From: Corallococcus sp. NCRR
GTDB taxonomy: Bacteria > Myxococcota > Myxococcia > Myxococcales > Myxococcaceae
DNA length: 64,000 nucleotides
Direction: 5' to 3'
Assembly (NCBI RefSeq): GCF_026965535.1
Contig: NZ_CP114039.1
Coordinates: 3,162,001 to 3,226,000 of the forward strand
The notes under the pieces: model-generated
Database searches by the model: none
What the model saw: the letters and a program-made list of their open reading frames with translations, nothing else
Told to the model about the DNA's origin: nothing
Part shown: positions 8,501 to 14,490 of the stretch, one piece after another
Layout: every line of letters starts with the position of its first letter
Position numbering within the stretch: the first letter of the stretch is position 1
Position numbers and translations under genes: made by a program

Positions 8501-9903
8501 AGGTGGTGCGCGGGCGGATGGAGCTGGTGGGGCCCACCACGGTGACGGAGCTGGCGCGGCTGACGCTGTTGGACCCTGACGACATCAACCTGGCGCTGCA
8601 CAACCTGGAGAGCCAGGGCAGCGTGCTGCGAGGCCAGTTCCGCGCGCGGGAGGACGTGCCGGTCGCGCAAGACGCGGACGGAAGCCCGGTGCTGGAGTGG
8701 TGCGACCGGCGCCTGCTCCAGCGCATCCACCGGCTGACGGTGGGGCGGCTGCGCCGTGAGATTGAACCGCTGAGCCCGCAGGACTTCATGCGCTTCCTCT
8801 TCCGGTGGCACCACCTGGAGGACGTGGACGCGCTGCGGGGCAGCACGGGATTGCTCAAGGCGGTGCGGCTGCTGCAGGGGTACGAAGCGCCGGCCTCCGC
8901 GTGGGAGCGCTTCCTGTTGCCCGCGCGCATGCGGGGCTACACGCCGGACCTGATGGAGCGCGCGTGCTACGCGGGTGAGGTGGCGTGGGGGCGGGTGACG
9001 CTGAAGGATCCGCCGAAGCCCGCGGGCCCGCGCCGAGGCGCGCCGGTGTTGGAGGCGCCGGAGCCGGTGGTGGCGAAGCGGTCCTCACCGACGCGCAACG
9101 CGCCGCTGACGTTCACGGTGCGCGAGGACCTGGAGTGGATGCTCGCGGCGGCGCGTCCGCACGCGGTGCTGGCGGACGGGGGCGTGTGGACGCCGCCGGA
9201 CCTGAGCGCGGCGGCGAAGGACGTGGTGGGCGTGCTGGAGCGGCGGGGCGCGTGCTTCTTCCAGGACCTGGTGACGCGAGCGCGTCGGCTGCCGGCGGAG
9301 GTGGAGGACGCGCTGTGGGAGCTGGTGGCGAAGGGGCTGGTGACGGCGGACGCGGTGCAGAACCTGCGCATCCTGCAGAGCCCGGCGCACCGCAAGCGCC
9401 AGAAGCTGCTCAACCGGGGCGGCCCGGGCCGCTGGAGCCTCCTGGCGCCGTCGGAGCCGAAGTCGCAGGAGGAGGTGACGGAGTCGCTGGCGAAGCTGTT
9501 CCTCCAGCGCTACGGCATCGTCTGGCGCGACCTGGTGATGCGCGAGTCACTGGCGCCCACCTGGCGTGAGCTGCTGTTCGTCTACCGGCGCATGGAAGCG
9601 CGAGGCGAGCTGCGAGGTGGCCGCTTCGTATCGGGCTTCGTGGGTGAGCAGTTCGCGCTGCCCGAAGCAGTGGACATGGCGCGAGCGGTGCGGCGCGCGG
9701 CTCCGTCCGGCGTGCGCATCCAGCTGTCCGGCGTGGATCCGCTGAACCTCACGGGCGTGGTGACCCCGGGCCCGCGCGTGGCGGCGCTGCCGAACAACGT
9801 CGTCACCTACGTGGATGGGATTCCGCAGGGCGTGGACGCGGTGGAGGACGCGCCGGAGAACGAGGACGCGGAAGTCGATGGACCGCTCGCGCAGGTGAAC
9901 TGA
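5557..9903 (+). CDS. lhr: Lhr-family ATP-dependent helicase
   Basis: A 1448-residue superfamily 2 helicase, the usual size for long Lhr proteins. The N-terminal core shows Walker A APTGSGKT (motif I), VDEIHALARDKRGSH (DEIH box, motif II), LSATQKPLD (motif III), ASLELGIDVGNVDLVVQLG (motif V) and QRVGRAGH (motif VI). Winged-helix and Lhr-core regions follow, then a long C-terminal extension. Lhr unwinds DNA and RNA:DNA hybrids 3' to 5' and is tied to DNA repair. ATG 5557 was chosen over an in-frame codon at 5527 because similarity starts at MSPQIALAF. The final bases of the gene are duplicated 726 bp downstream (10604-10636), marking a rearrangement junction. Confidence 0.93.
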   Translation: MSPQIALAFSSESAAHPALAAFHPVVRRWFASRLGEPTRPQIEGWPLIHGGHDVLIAAPTGSGKTLTAFLAALDSLFRLALDGTLPDHTRVLYVSPLKALGNDVQKNLLQPLEELMTLAREEGYEPQQLRVQVRTGDTPAGERAQMVRRPPHILITTPESLYLYLTAERARATLRHVRTVIVDEIHALARDKRGSHFALSMERLKALTDVRPQLLGLSATQKPLDAISGFLTGASLTECKRVEVGHQRPWDLKVEIPDAELSSIASHEMWGQVYDRLIQLSSEHRTTLIFVNTRKMSERVAHDLGERLGQQWVAAHHGSMSREMRLSAEERLKAGQLRVMVATASLELGIDVGNVDLVVQLGTTKAISVLLQRVGRAGHHKAGISKGILFAMTRDELVECVALLNAVREGDLDAVRIPKKPLDVLAQQIVAACACEEWDERALFSVFQRAYPYQDLTWEEYQQVLEMLSEGVSERRGRGSIHLHRDRVNQRLKGRRGVRITALTNGGAIPDTFNFSVTAQPEGKVVGTLDEDFAVESSPGDIFLLGSTAWRIQRVVGSTVMVEDARGAPPNVPFWRGEAPGRTDELSLQVGRLREELLRHDDPAGFLEKLLRVPPPAVDALLGYLRLGKKMLGDVVPSHTQIVAERFFDEAGGMQLIIHAPFGSRINRAWGMALRKRFCRSFDFELQAAATEDGILLSLGEQHSFPLADIFDFLHPDNVEEVLVQAILQAPIFGTRFRWVASRALTLHRMMGGKRVAPNLQRARSEDLLAAVFPAQVGCQDNHGGGDVELPDHPLVKQTMDDCLREAMDIDGLREVLRRMKDGRIQLVARDVPEPSVFAHALINSQPYTFLDDAPAEERRVRNVALRRAMPAEDAAAFGALDANAIRQVVEDAAQPMRDEDELHDALLQLVLVRDSEVPRGLETGLFKQGRVAWLEREGGRFLVSAERGNAVRALFPDAATQPVLPVLEYDRPVERDAAVLQVVRGRMELVGPTTVTELARLTLLDPDDINLALHNLESQGSVLRGQFRAREDVPVAQDADGSPVLEWCDRRLLQRIHRLTVGRLRREIEPLSPQDFMRFLFRWHHLEDVDALRGSTGLLKAVRLLQGYEAPASAWERFLLPARMRGYTPDLMERACYAGEVAWGRVTLKDPPKPAGPRRGAPVLEAPEPVVAKRSSPTRNAPLTFTVREDLEWMLAAARPHAVLADGGVWTPPDLSAAAKDVVGVLERRGACFFQDLVTRARRLPAEVEDALWELVAKGLVTADAVQNLRILQSPAHRKRQKLLNRGGPGRWSLLAPSEPKSQEEVTESLAKLFLQRYGIVWRDLVMRESLAPTWRELLFVYRRMEARGELRGGRFVSGFVGEQFALPEAVDMARAVRRAAPSGVRIQLSGVDPLNLTGVVTPGPRVAALPNNVVTYVDGIPQGVDAVEDAPENEDAEVDGPLAQVN

Positions 9904-9910
9904 CCTGCGC
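9878..9910. repeat. Direct repeat, left copy (3' end of lhr)
   Basis: Starts with ATGGACCGCTCGCGCAGGTG inside the last lhr codons and runs past the stop. It matches 10604-10636 at 30 of 33 positions (my hand count). The two copies bracket the TPR gene and a lipoprotein gene relic, as if a segment was inserted and rebuilt the lhr end. Confidence 0.75.
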
Positions 9911-9951
9911 CGGGACAGGATGCTCACGCTGAAGGTGCAGGTCGCACGAAC

Positions 9952-10371
9952 TCAGTCCGTCACACGGGCGAGGGCGGCGCCCAGGCCGTGCTCCACGGCG
10001 TTCCGGTAGGGCCCCTCGGGAACGTGGAGGAGCGAGTCCACACCCTGCTGATAGTGCGCGCGGGCCGTGACGAAGTCGCCCCGGTCCTCGGCGCACTTGC
10101 CCAGGTTGAGGTGCAGCGACGCGAAAAAGGGCCGCACGCGGTCATCATCCACGGCCCGGGCCCTGTCGAGCGCCACCTGGTTCCAGTGCCGGGTGTCCTC
10201 CGCCGTGGGCTGATGCCGTGCGAGATAGTGGGCCGCGATGCACGCTTCGTAATCGTCGGTGGCAGCGTCCCAGGCCCGCTGGAACCACGCGCGCGCCTCC
10301 TCCGGACGGTGGATGACTTCCGCGTGCATGCCCTGGGCGCACAGCTTCACGACGGGGTTCTCCGGGTCCAT
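9952..10371 (-). CDS. Tetratricopeptide-repeat-like protein
   Basis: A 139-residue, mostly helical soluble protein with Sel1/TPR-like helix pairs: EEARAWFQRAWDAATDDYEA, then RPFFASLHLNLGKCAEDRGD, then FVTARAHYQQGVDSL. The frame runs further upstream, but that part overlaps the lipoprotein relic and has no similarity, so ATG 10371 (MDPENPVVKL) was chosen; ATG 10380 is the alternative. TPR proteins mediate protein contacts; no partner can be named. It is convergent with lhr and divergent from the lipoprotein cassette. Confidence 0.7.
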   Translation of the reverse strand: MDPENPVVKLCAQGMHAEVIHRPEEARAWFQRAWDAATDDYEACIAAHYLARHQPTAEDTRHWNQVALDRARAVDDDRVRPFFASLHLNLGKCAEDRGDFVTARAHYQQGVDSLLHVPEGPYRNAVEHGLGAALARVTD

Positions 10372-10449
10372 GCCCCGCATGATGCACCGGTCCAACAGCC
10401 CATTCGCGGAAGAACCACGGGGCATGGTGTTGTTCGTGGCAGGGCGCGA

Positions 10450-10584
10450 ACCACGAGGTGAAGAAGGCGAAGTCGCGGCGAAGCACCTGCGACACCCATG
10501 TCCTCCAATCGGGGCCGACCTGTTCTGGATGGAGGCCCCGTCTACGCGATCGACGGACAGGGCCGCATCCTCGACAAGAGGTAG
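10450..10584 (+). pseudogene. Degraded copy of the lipoprotein gene at 12305-12727
   Basis: Bases from 10450 (ACCACGAGGTGAAGAAGGC) match 12369-12387. The sequence then jumps to GGCGAAGCACC, which matches from 12567. A further gap of about 52 bases removes the segment after TTGTTCT, and the match resumes at CTGGATGGAGG through the shared GAGGTAG stop. The deletions destroy the frame. It is a remnant, probably left by duplication and loss of a cassette copy. Confidence 0.75.
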
Positions 10585-10603
10585 CGGCCGGGACGAGGAA
10601 TCA

Positions 10604-10636
10604 ATGGAGCGCTCGCGCAGGTGAACCGACCTACGC
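10604..10636. repeat. Direct repeat, right copy (duplicated lhr 3' end)
   Basis: Second copy of the 33-base sequence at 9878-9910, with three substitutions. It lies directly after the lipoprotein gene relic and 58 bp before the lipoprotein cassette start. Confidence 0.75.
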
Positions 10637-10693
10637 AGGACAGAGGGCCGGCGCGGCTTGAGGATGGTCGGGCTTTGGGAGTGGAGTGACTCC

Positions 10694-11209
10694 ATGACCC
10701 CCAGTGTCCGGCACGGAGCCCCCGGTTCGTATGCCGGGGCCGTCCTCGTCCTCATGGTGATGATGGCCGCCGCTTGTGGACACGCCCAACGTCCCGAGCG
10801 GAAGACCTATGTCGTCTCCGAGGATGCGCGAGGAGTCTGGACGGACGAGGGGGCCGGTACAGGCGGCTCTGGGGCGGACGCCTACTGCGGCGAGATGCAG
10901 AAGCAGTGCTTCCAGAAGTGCTGGAGGCGAAAGCCGACAGTGGAAGACATGGAGAAGCACTCAGAAAGCCACCATCGGCTCTGCACGAGCCAATGCCTTG
11001 AAGCCTTCATGAAGTGCATCAAGGAGCAGGAGGCACTGGAGCAACAGGACGCGAAACGGGAGCTGCGATTCCCTGACATGGCTTCCGCCTTGGACTGGCT
11101 CCGGGATCACAAGTCCGAGGTGGCATTGGGAACAGTGGTCATCGTCGCGGGGGTGGCTTTCTCGCTCGTCGTGGTTCCCGCGGGGCTGTTGGTGTTGAGT
11201 CCCATCTGA
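10694..11209 (+). CDS. Cysteine-rich lipoprotein with C-terminal hydrophobic segment
   Basis: A 171-residue predicted lipoprotein of unknown function. The signal peptide ends MMAAAC, giving lipid-modified C28. A short linker precedes a helical segment with a mirrored cysteine pattern: C65-x6-C72-x3-C76, 20 residues, then C97-x3-C101-x6-C108. This suggests a disulfide-stapled helix hairpin. The C-terminus (about 144-171, VALGTVVIVAGVAFSLVVVP onward) is a hydrophobic segment long enough to enter a membrane. It is first in a four-gene run, 12 bp before the next gene. A polymorphic lipoprotein toxin of the Sit type is one possibility, but no toxin domain is recognisable. ATG 10694 was chosen because it gives a compact signal peptide. 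Confidence 0.7.
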   Translation: MTPSVRHGAPGSYAGAVLVLMVMMAAACGHAQRPERKTYVVSEDARGVWTDEGAGTGGSGADAYCGEMQKQCFQKCWRRKPTVEDMEKHSESHHRLCTSQCLEAFMKCIKEQEALEQQDAKRELRFPDMASALDWLRDHKSEVALGTVVIVAGVAFSLVVVPAGLLVLSPI

Positions 11210-11221
11210 AAGGACATATCC

Positions 11222-11608
11222 GTGAGCAAGGCGCTGGAAATCGATGTGGAGGATGTGCTCTCCGTCCTTGGGGAGGAGACCCAGCGTCACGAGAAGGGCT
11301 CACGAGAATGGGGCGCCTTCCAGGTCGCGGCGATCTGCCTCATCTACGTCCGGCACATGAACAAGCTGGATGACTTCACACGCTACTATCGTGAGATCCT
11401 CAGCCCGGATTTCAAGATCAAGGTCGAGCGTGATTTTGAAACGCGGACTGACGCCGAGGCATGGATCAAGGAAGGCACAGCCGAACACGGCATGCACATC
11501 CGGATCGCCGGCGCAGGCTTCCTCGTGGTCCAGCTCCCCGGAAGGCTCACCTTGATGAACGCCCCGCTGCCGGAAGAACTGAACGCGATGGAGTCAGAGG
11601 AGGACTGA
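11222..11608 (+). CDS. Small cytosolic protein of unknown family
   Basis: A 128-residue protein from GTG 11222, preceded by AAAGGA. It is acidic and probably alpha/beta, with a helical N-terminus (IDVEDVLSVLGEETQRHEKG), a central YYREILSPDF segment, and a C-terminal strand-rich part (HIRIAGAGFLVVQL). There is no signal peptide. It is the only cassette member predicted to stay in the cytoplasm. An immunity or accessory role for the upstream lipoprotein is a guess from position. I do not recognise a named domain. Confidence 0.65.
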   Translation: MSKALEIDVEDVLSVLGEETQRHEKGSREWGAFQVAAICLIYVRHMNKLDDFTRYYREILSPDFKIKVERDFETRTDAEAWIKEGTAEHGMHIRIAGAGFLVVQLPGRLTLMNAPLPEELNAMESEED

Positions 11609-11613
11609 ACTGC

Positions 11614-12282
11614 ATGGAGCGATCCTGGATGGTGATCTTCGTGGTGCTGGGATGCTCGGCGCCGCATCCGGACATCCGGGTCCGTCAGCTCGCCAACGGC
11701 ATGTACGAGGTCGAGGGGCCTCTGGCAGGGCCCTTCAAGACGCGGGAAGAGCTGGCTCAAGTCGCCTGTGCGCGGATGATCCAGATGCCCGGTGCGTCGA
11801 CCCTGCATGGCCGGCAGGGCAAGGAGTACTGCGCGCTCTGGTACTACTCCCCCCAAGCGGAGGCCTACTTCCTCAGCTACTTCTCGGACCTTGGCGGAGA
11901 CGGGCCTGGAGGCAGGAAGTACTGCAAGGTGCCGCTGGCTCTTCGCGATGCCAACGTCAGGGAGCCCGTCATTCTTGGGCCCGCGCACCCGCATCCCCAT
12001 AACTGGGAGTTCTCCCGCGAGGACATGGGCGCGAACCACGAGCCAGACTGGTCGCCGTGGGGCTCGGCCCGCTTCGTGGACAGGTCCGGGCGGATCTGGG
12101 AGCACGAGTTGCTCCTCTTCTACGGGCCCCGGAATGGCGGGTGCCTCGCGTACGACAACAACTACTCCTCCCGGGTCGTGTCGGCGCTGCGAGGTGGAAA
12201 ATGGATCCCCATCGGGAAGGCTTCCGGAACAGCGGGAGACTTCAGCTTCGATCTGTTCGAGGGGCAGTCATGGTTGCCGTAG
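11614..12282 (+). CDS. Lipoprotein with a JAMM-like histidine motif
   Basis: A 222-residue lipoprotein; the signal peptide ends FVVLGC (lipid on C14). A mid-protein segment reads H125-P-H127-P-HNWEF-S134-RE-D137, close to the H-x-H-P-x(n)-S-x2-D zinc site of JAMM/JAB peptidases (one residue shorter than the classic spacing). A strand-rich tail follows (GRIWEHELLLFYG, RVVSALRGGKWIPIG). If the motif is real, the protein could be an exported metallopeptidase or isopeptidase-like effector; otherwise it is an uncharacterised myxobacterial lipoprotein. It starts 5 bp after the previous stop, so co-translation is likely. Confidence 0.65.
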   Translation: MERSWMVIFVVLGCSAPHPDIRVRQLANGMYEVEGPLAGPFKTREELAQVACARMIQMPGASTLHGRQGKEYCALWYYSPQAEAYFLSYFSDLGGDGPGGRKYCKVPLALRDANVREPVILGPAHPHPHNWEFSREDMGANHEPDWSPWGSARFVDRSGRIWEHELLLFYGPRNGGCLAYDNNYSSRVVSALRGGKWIPIGKASGTAGDFSFDLFEGQSWLP

Positions 12283-12304
12283 TCGTTCGCAGCGAGGATT
12301 CGCG

Positions 12305-12727
12305 ATGAAGACGTCCATGGGGATTGCCCTGCTCTGCCTGTCACTGTCCGGGTGTTCGCTGCTCGGGTACCACAAGGTGAAGAAGGCTTCGTGGGCGCCA
12401 CCCGAAGAGGCCGCCACCGTGGTGTTCCCGAACTCGTTCAAGGAGGGCGTCCACCTGGAAGGCCCCATGATGTCCGCACTCGAGGTCGCGATGAACGAGT
12501 TCCTCCCCCCTGGCTCGGAACTCCAGACCCAGGAGCCCGACAAGCGCATGGCGCAGTGCCTCTCCAGGCGAAGCACCTACGACACCCATGTGCTCCAATC
12601 GGGAGCCGACTTGTTCTTCGTGTGGTTCTCCCCTCAACCCGCGCGCTGCGGCTTGAACGAGCCCATCCTGGATGGAGGCGCCGTCTACGCGATCGACGGA
12701 CAGGGACGCATCCTGGACAGGAGGTAG
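12305..12727 (+). CDS. Lipoprotein of unknown function
   Basis: A 140-residue lipoprotein with signal peptide ending LSLSGC (lipid on C17). The mature part has a central STYDTHVLQSGADLFFVWF and a C-terminal GAVYAIDGQGRILDRR. No domain is recognised. It starts 22 bp after the previous gene, ending the cassette. A broken copy of this gene lies before the cassette at 10450-10584, showing that the region has been duplicated and pruned. Confidence 0.7.
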   Translation: MKTSMGIALLCLSLSGCSLLGYHKVKKASWAPPEEAATVVFPNSFKEGVHLEGPMMSALEVAMNEFLPPGSELQTQEPDKRMAQCLSRRSTYDTHVLQSGADLFFVWFSPQPARCGLNEPILDGGAVYAIDGQGRILDRR

Positions 12728-12775
12728 CGACCAGGGACTCGGCCTGGTGGTTGCTGCTGAAACGTTGAGCAATGG

Positions 12776-12820
12776 TCTTCTTTAATGAAGATTTAGGCTT
12801 AATTTCATTAGAAATAGCCT
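12776..12820. promoter_or_regulatory. AT-rich leader with two hairpin-forming dyads
   Basis: TCTTC (12776) pairs with GAAGA (12787-12791). AGGCT-TA-ATTTC (12795-12806) pairs with GAAAT-AGCCT (12811-12820) around an ATTA loop, with a 2-base bulge. The stretch is far more AT-rich than its surroundings and lies just upstream of the transporter promoter. It may be an operator, or a terminator for the lipoprotein cassette; no T-run supports the latter. Confidence 0.5.
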
Positions 12821-12828
12821 CAGACGGA

Positions 12829-12857
12829 TTGAAAATAGCCCATCCTGGACATATAGT
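12829..12857 (+). promoter_or_regulatory. Sigma-70-type promoter of the ammonium transporter
   Basis: TTGAAA (12829-12834) and TATAGT (12852-12857) each match consensus at five of six bases and are spaced by exactly 17 bp. Start of transcription would fall near 12864, about 25 bases before the ATG, with a GGAGAGG ribosome site between. Confidence 0.65.
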
Positions 12858-12889
12858 GCATTGCGTCAGCTCTCTGGAGAGGTGCGGCG

Positions 12890-14284
12890 ATGCAGAAGTG
12901 GATGGCGATGGTCCTGTTGGTGGCGGTGGGGGTGGCGGGGCTGCTGGTGACCCCGGCGGCGCAGGTGAAGCAGGGCGGTCCCATCAACCCGGCGGACACC
13001 GCATGGCTGCTCACCGCCACGGCGCTGGTGCTGCTGATGACGCCCGGCCTGTCGTTCTTCTACGGCGGCATGGTGCGGCTGAAGAACGTGGTCTCCACGC
13101 TCATGCAGAGCTTCATCGCCATGGCCGTCATCAGCGTGCTGTGGGTCGTCGTGGGCTTCAGCCTTTGCTTCGGCGACAGCTTCCACGGCCTCATCGGTGA
13201 CCCGCGCACCTTCTTCATGTTCAGCGGCGTGGGCGGTGAGACGCACCCGGACCTGGCGCCCACCGTGCCGCTGCTCCTCTTCGCGCTCTTCCAGCTCAAG
13301 TTCGCCATCATCACCCCGGCGCTCATCACCGGCGCGTTCGCGGAGCGCGTGCGCTTCAAGGCGTACCTGCTCTTCATGGTGCTCTTCAGCCTCTTCATCT
13401 ACGCGCCGCTCGCCCACTGGACGTGGCACCCGGAGGGCTTCCTGCGCCAGTGGGGCGTGCTCGATTTCGCCGGTGGCACCGTGGTGCACATGTCCGCGGG
13501 CCTCGCCGCGCTCGCGGGCGCCATCGTCCTGGGCCGCCGCCAGGTGCACCTGACGCACGCGACGCATGCTCCCGCCAATGTTCCCTTCGTGATGCTCGGC
13601 ACGGGCATGCTGTGGTTCGGCTGGTTCGGCTTCAACGCCGGCTCCGCGCTGTCCGCGTCGTCGCTGGCCACGCTCGCCTTCGCCACCACCAACACCGCCT
13701 CCGCCGCCGCGATGCTCGGGTGGATCGCCTTCGACTGGCTGCGCGGCCGCAAGCCCAGCGCCATGGGCGCCTGCGTGGGCGCGGTGGTGGGCCTGGTCGC
13801 CGTCACCCCCGCCGCCGGCTTCATCACCGTGGGGCAGAGCATCCTGGTGGGCCTGGTCGCCAGCTTCGTCAGCAACGCCGCCGTCCACTTCAAGAGCCGC
13901 ACCGCGCTGGATGACACGCTCGACGTGTTCCCCTGCCACGGCCTGGGCGGCATCGTGGGCATGGTGCTCACCGGCGTGCTCGCCAAGGACGTGGGCCTGC
14001 TCTACGGCACGACGCGCACCTTCCTCATGCACCTGTTGGCGCTGGTCGTCGTCTCCGTCTTCTCCTTCGTGGGTTCGTACCTCCTGTACAAGATCGTCGA
14101 CCGCATCGTCCCGCTGCGCGTCACCCGCGAGCAGGAGGAGGAGGGGCTCGACCTGAGCCAGCACGGTGAGACCGTGGGCGAGGTCCCCACCGCGGCGCTC
14201 GCCGTCCCCACGCCGCCCGCGCCCGTTGCGAGCGCGCCGGGTGTCCCGGAGCACGCCGCTCCGTCGGAGCCCGTGCCCGCGTAG
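12890..14284 (+). CDS. amtB: Ammonium transporter (Amt family)
   Basis: A 464-residue integral membrane protein with a signal-like first helix and about eleven transmembrane segments. The twin-histidine pore is visible: VVHMSAG supplies the first histidine and CHGLGGIVGM the second. FYGGMVRLKNVVS is the family signature. It takes up ammonium for glutamine/glutamate synthesis, and glutamate synthase genes lie 5 kb downstream. A 40-residue proline/alanine-rich cytoplasmic tail is longer than in E. coli AmtB. No glnK/PII gene adjoins it. The promoter at 12829-12857 appears to drive it. Confidence 0.94.
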   Translation: MQKWMAMVLLVAVGVAGLLVTPAAQVKQGGPINPADTAWLLTATALVLLMTPGLSFFYGGMVRLKNVVSTLMQSFIAMAVISVLWVVVGFSLCFGDSFHGLIGDPRTFFMFSGVGGETHPDLAPTVPLLLFALFQLKFAIITPALITGAFAERVRFKAYLLFMVLFSLFIYAPLAHWTWHPEGFLRQWGVLDFAGGTVVHMSAGLAALAGAIVLGRRQVHLTHATHAPANVPFVMLGTGMLWFGWFGFNAGSALSASSLATLAFATTNTASAAAMLGWIAFDWLRGRKPSAMGACVGAVVGLVAVTPAAGFITVGQSILVGLVASFVSNAAVHFKSRTALDDTLDVFPCHGLGGIVGMVLTGVLAKDVGLLYGTTRTFLMHLLALVVVSVFSFVGSYLLYKIVDRIVPLRVTREQEEEGLDLSQHGETVGEVPTAALAVPTPPAPVASAPGVPEHAAPSEPVPA

Positions 14285-14290
14285 CCTGGA

Positions 14291-14381
14291 CGTGCGGACC
14301 CCACGAGGCTGGGAGCCTGTCGGGAAGGGAATGGGCGAAGCCCGCGCTGATCATTCGCGCGGGCAGCGCCCTGTCCGGGGC
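14291..14381. repeat. Intergenic direct repeat, copy 1
   Basis: This sequence, upstream of the first CxxCH lipoprotein gene, closely matches 16743-16831 upstream of its paralogue (for example shared CCTGTCGGGAAGG and GCCCGCGCTG). Together with the genes it shows that the duplicated unit included the leader region. Confidence 0.8.
14340..14364. terminator. Conserved hairpin downstream of amtB
   Basis: GCCCGCGC (14340-14347) pairs perfectly with GCGCGGGC (14357-14364) around a 9-base loop. The same stem with a different loop recurs at 16792-16816. No T-run follows, so termination is plausible but unproven. Confidence 0.5.
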
Positions 14382-14490
14382 CTGACTGCGACCTGCCATG
14401 CGGTAGGCGTCCGGTCATGCACGGGGGCGCTCGGCGTTGAGATAGAGCCCGTCATCGAATGACGGGGCTGTCGCTTCGCGGGGGGAGCGC

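Larger units (their letters stand above)
10372..10693. other. Intergenic region of gene relics
   Basis: This 322-bp gap between the TPR gene and the lipoprotein cassette has no intact gene. Most of it is explained by a degraded copy of the fourth cassette gene (10450-10584) followed by a copy of the lhr 3' end (10604-10636). The cassette promoter must lie to the right of these or overlap them; I see no clear -35/-10 pair. Confidence 0.6.

Noticed and set aside
5650-8814. 1054-residue open frame on the minus strand
   Set aside because: Antisense shadow of lhr, with His/Arg-rich composition.
9952-10755. Longer 267-residue version of the TPR protein
   Set aside because: The added N-terminus overlaps the antisense of the lipoprotein relic and the lhr-end repeat, and has no protein-like features.
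10694-11209. Naming the first cassette gene a SitA toxin
   Set aside because: Only the lipoprotein leader and context fit; I could not identify a toxin domain or confirm the family from sequence.
12848-12866. Possible sigma-54 promoter before amtB (GG...GC)
   Set aside because: The spacing between GG and GC is 9 rather than 10 and the flanking consensus is poor, whereas the sigma-70-type match is good.
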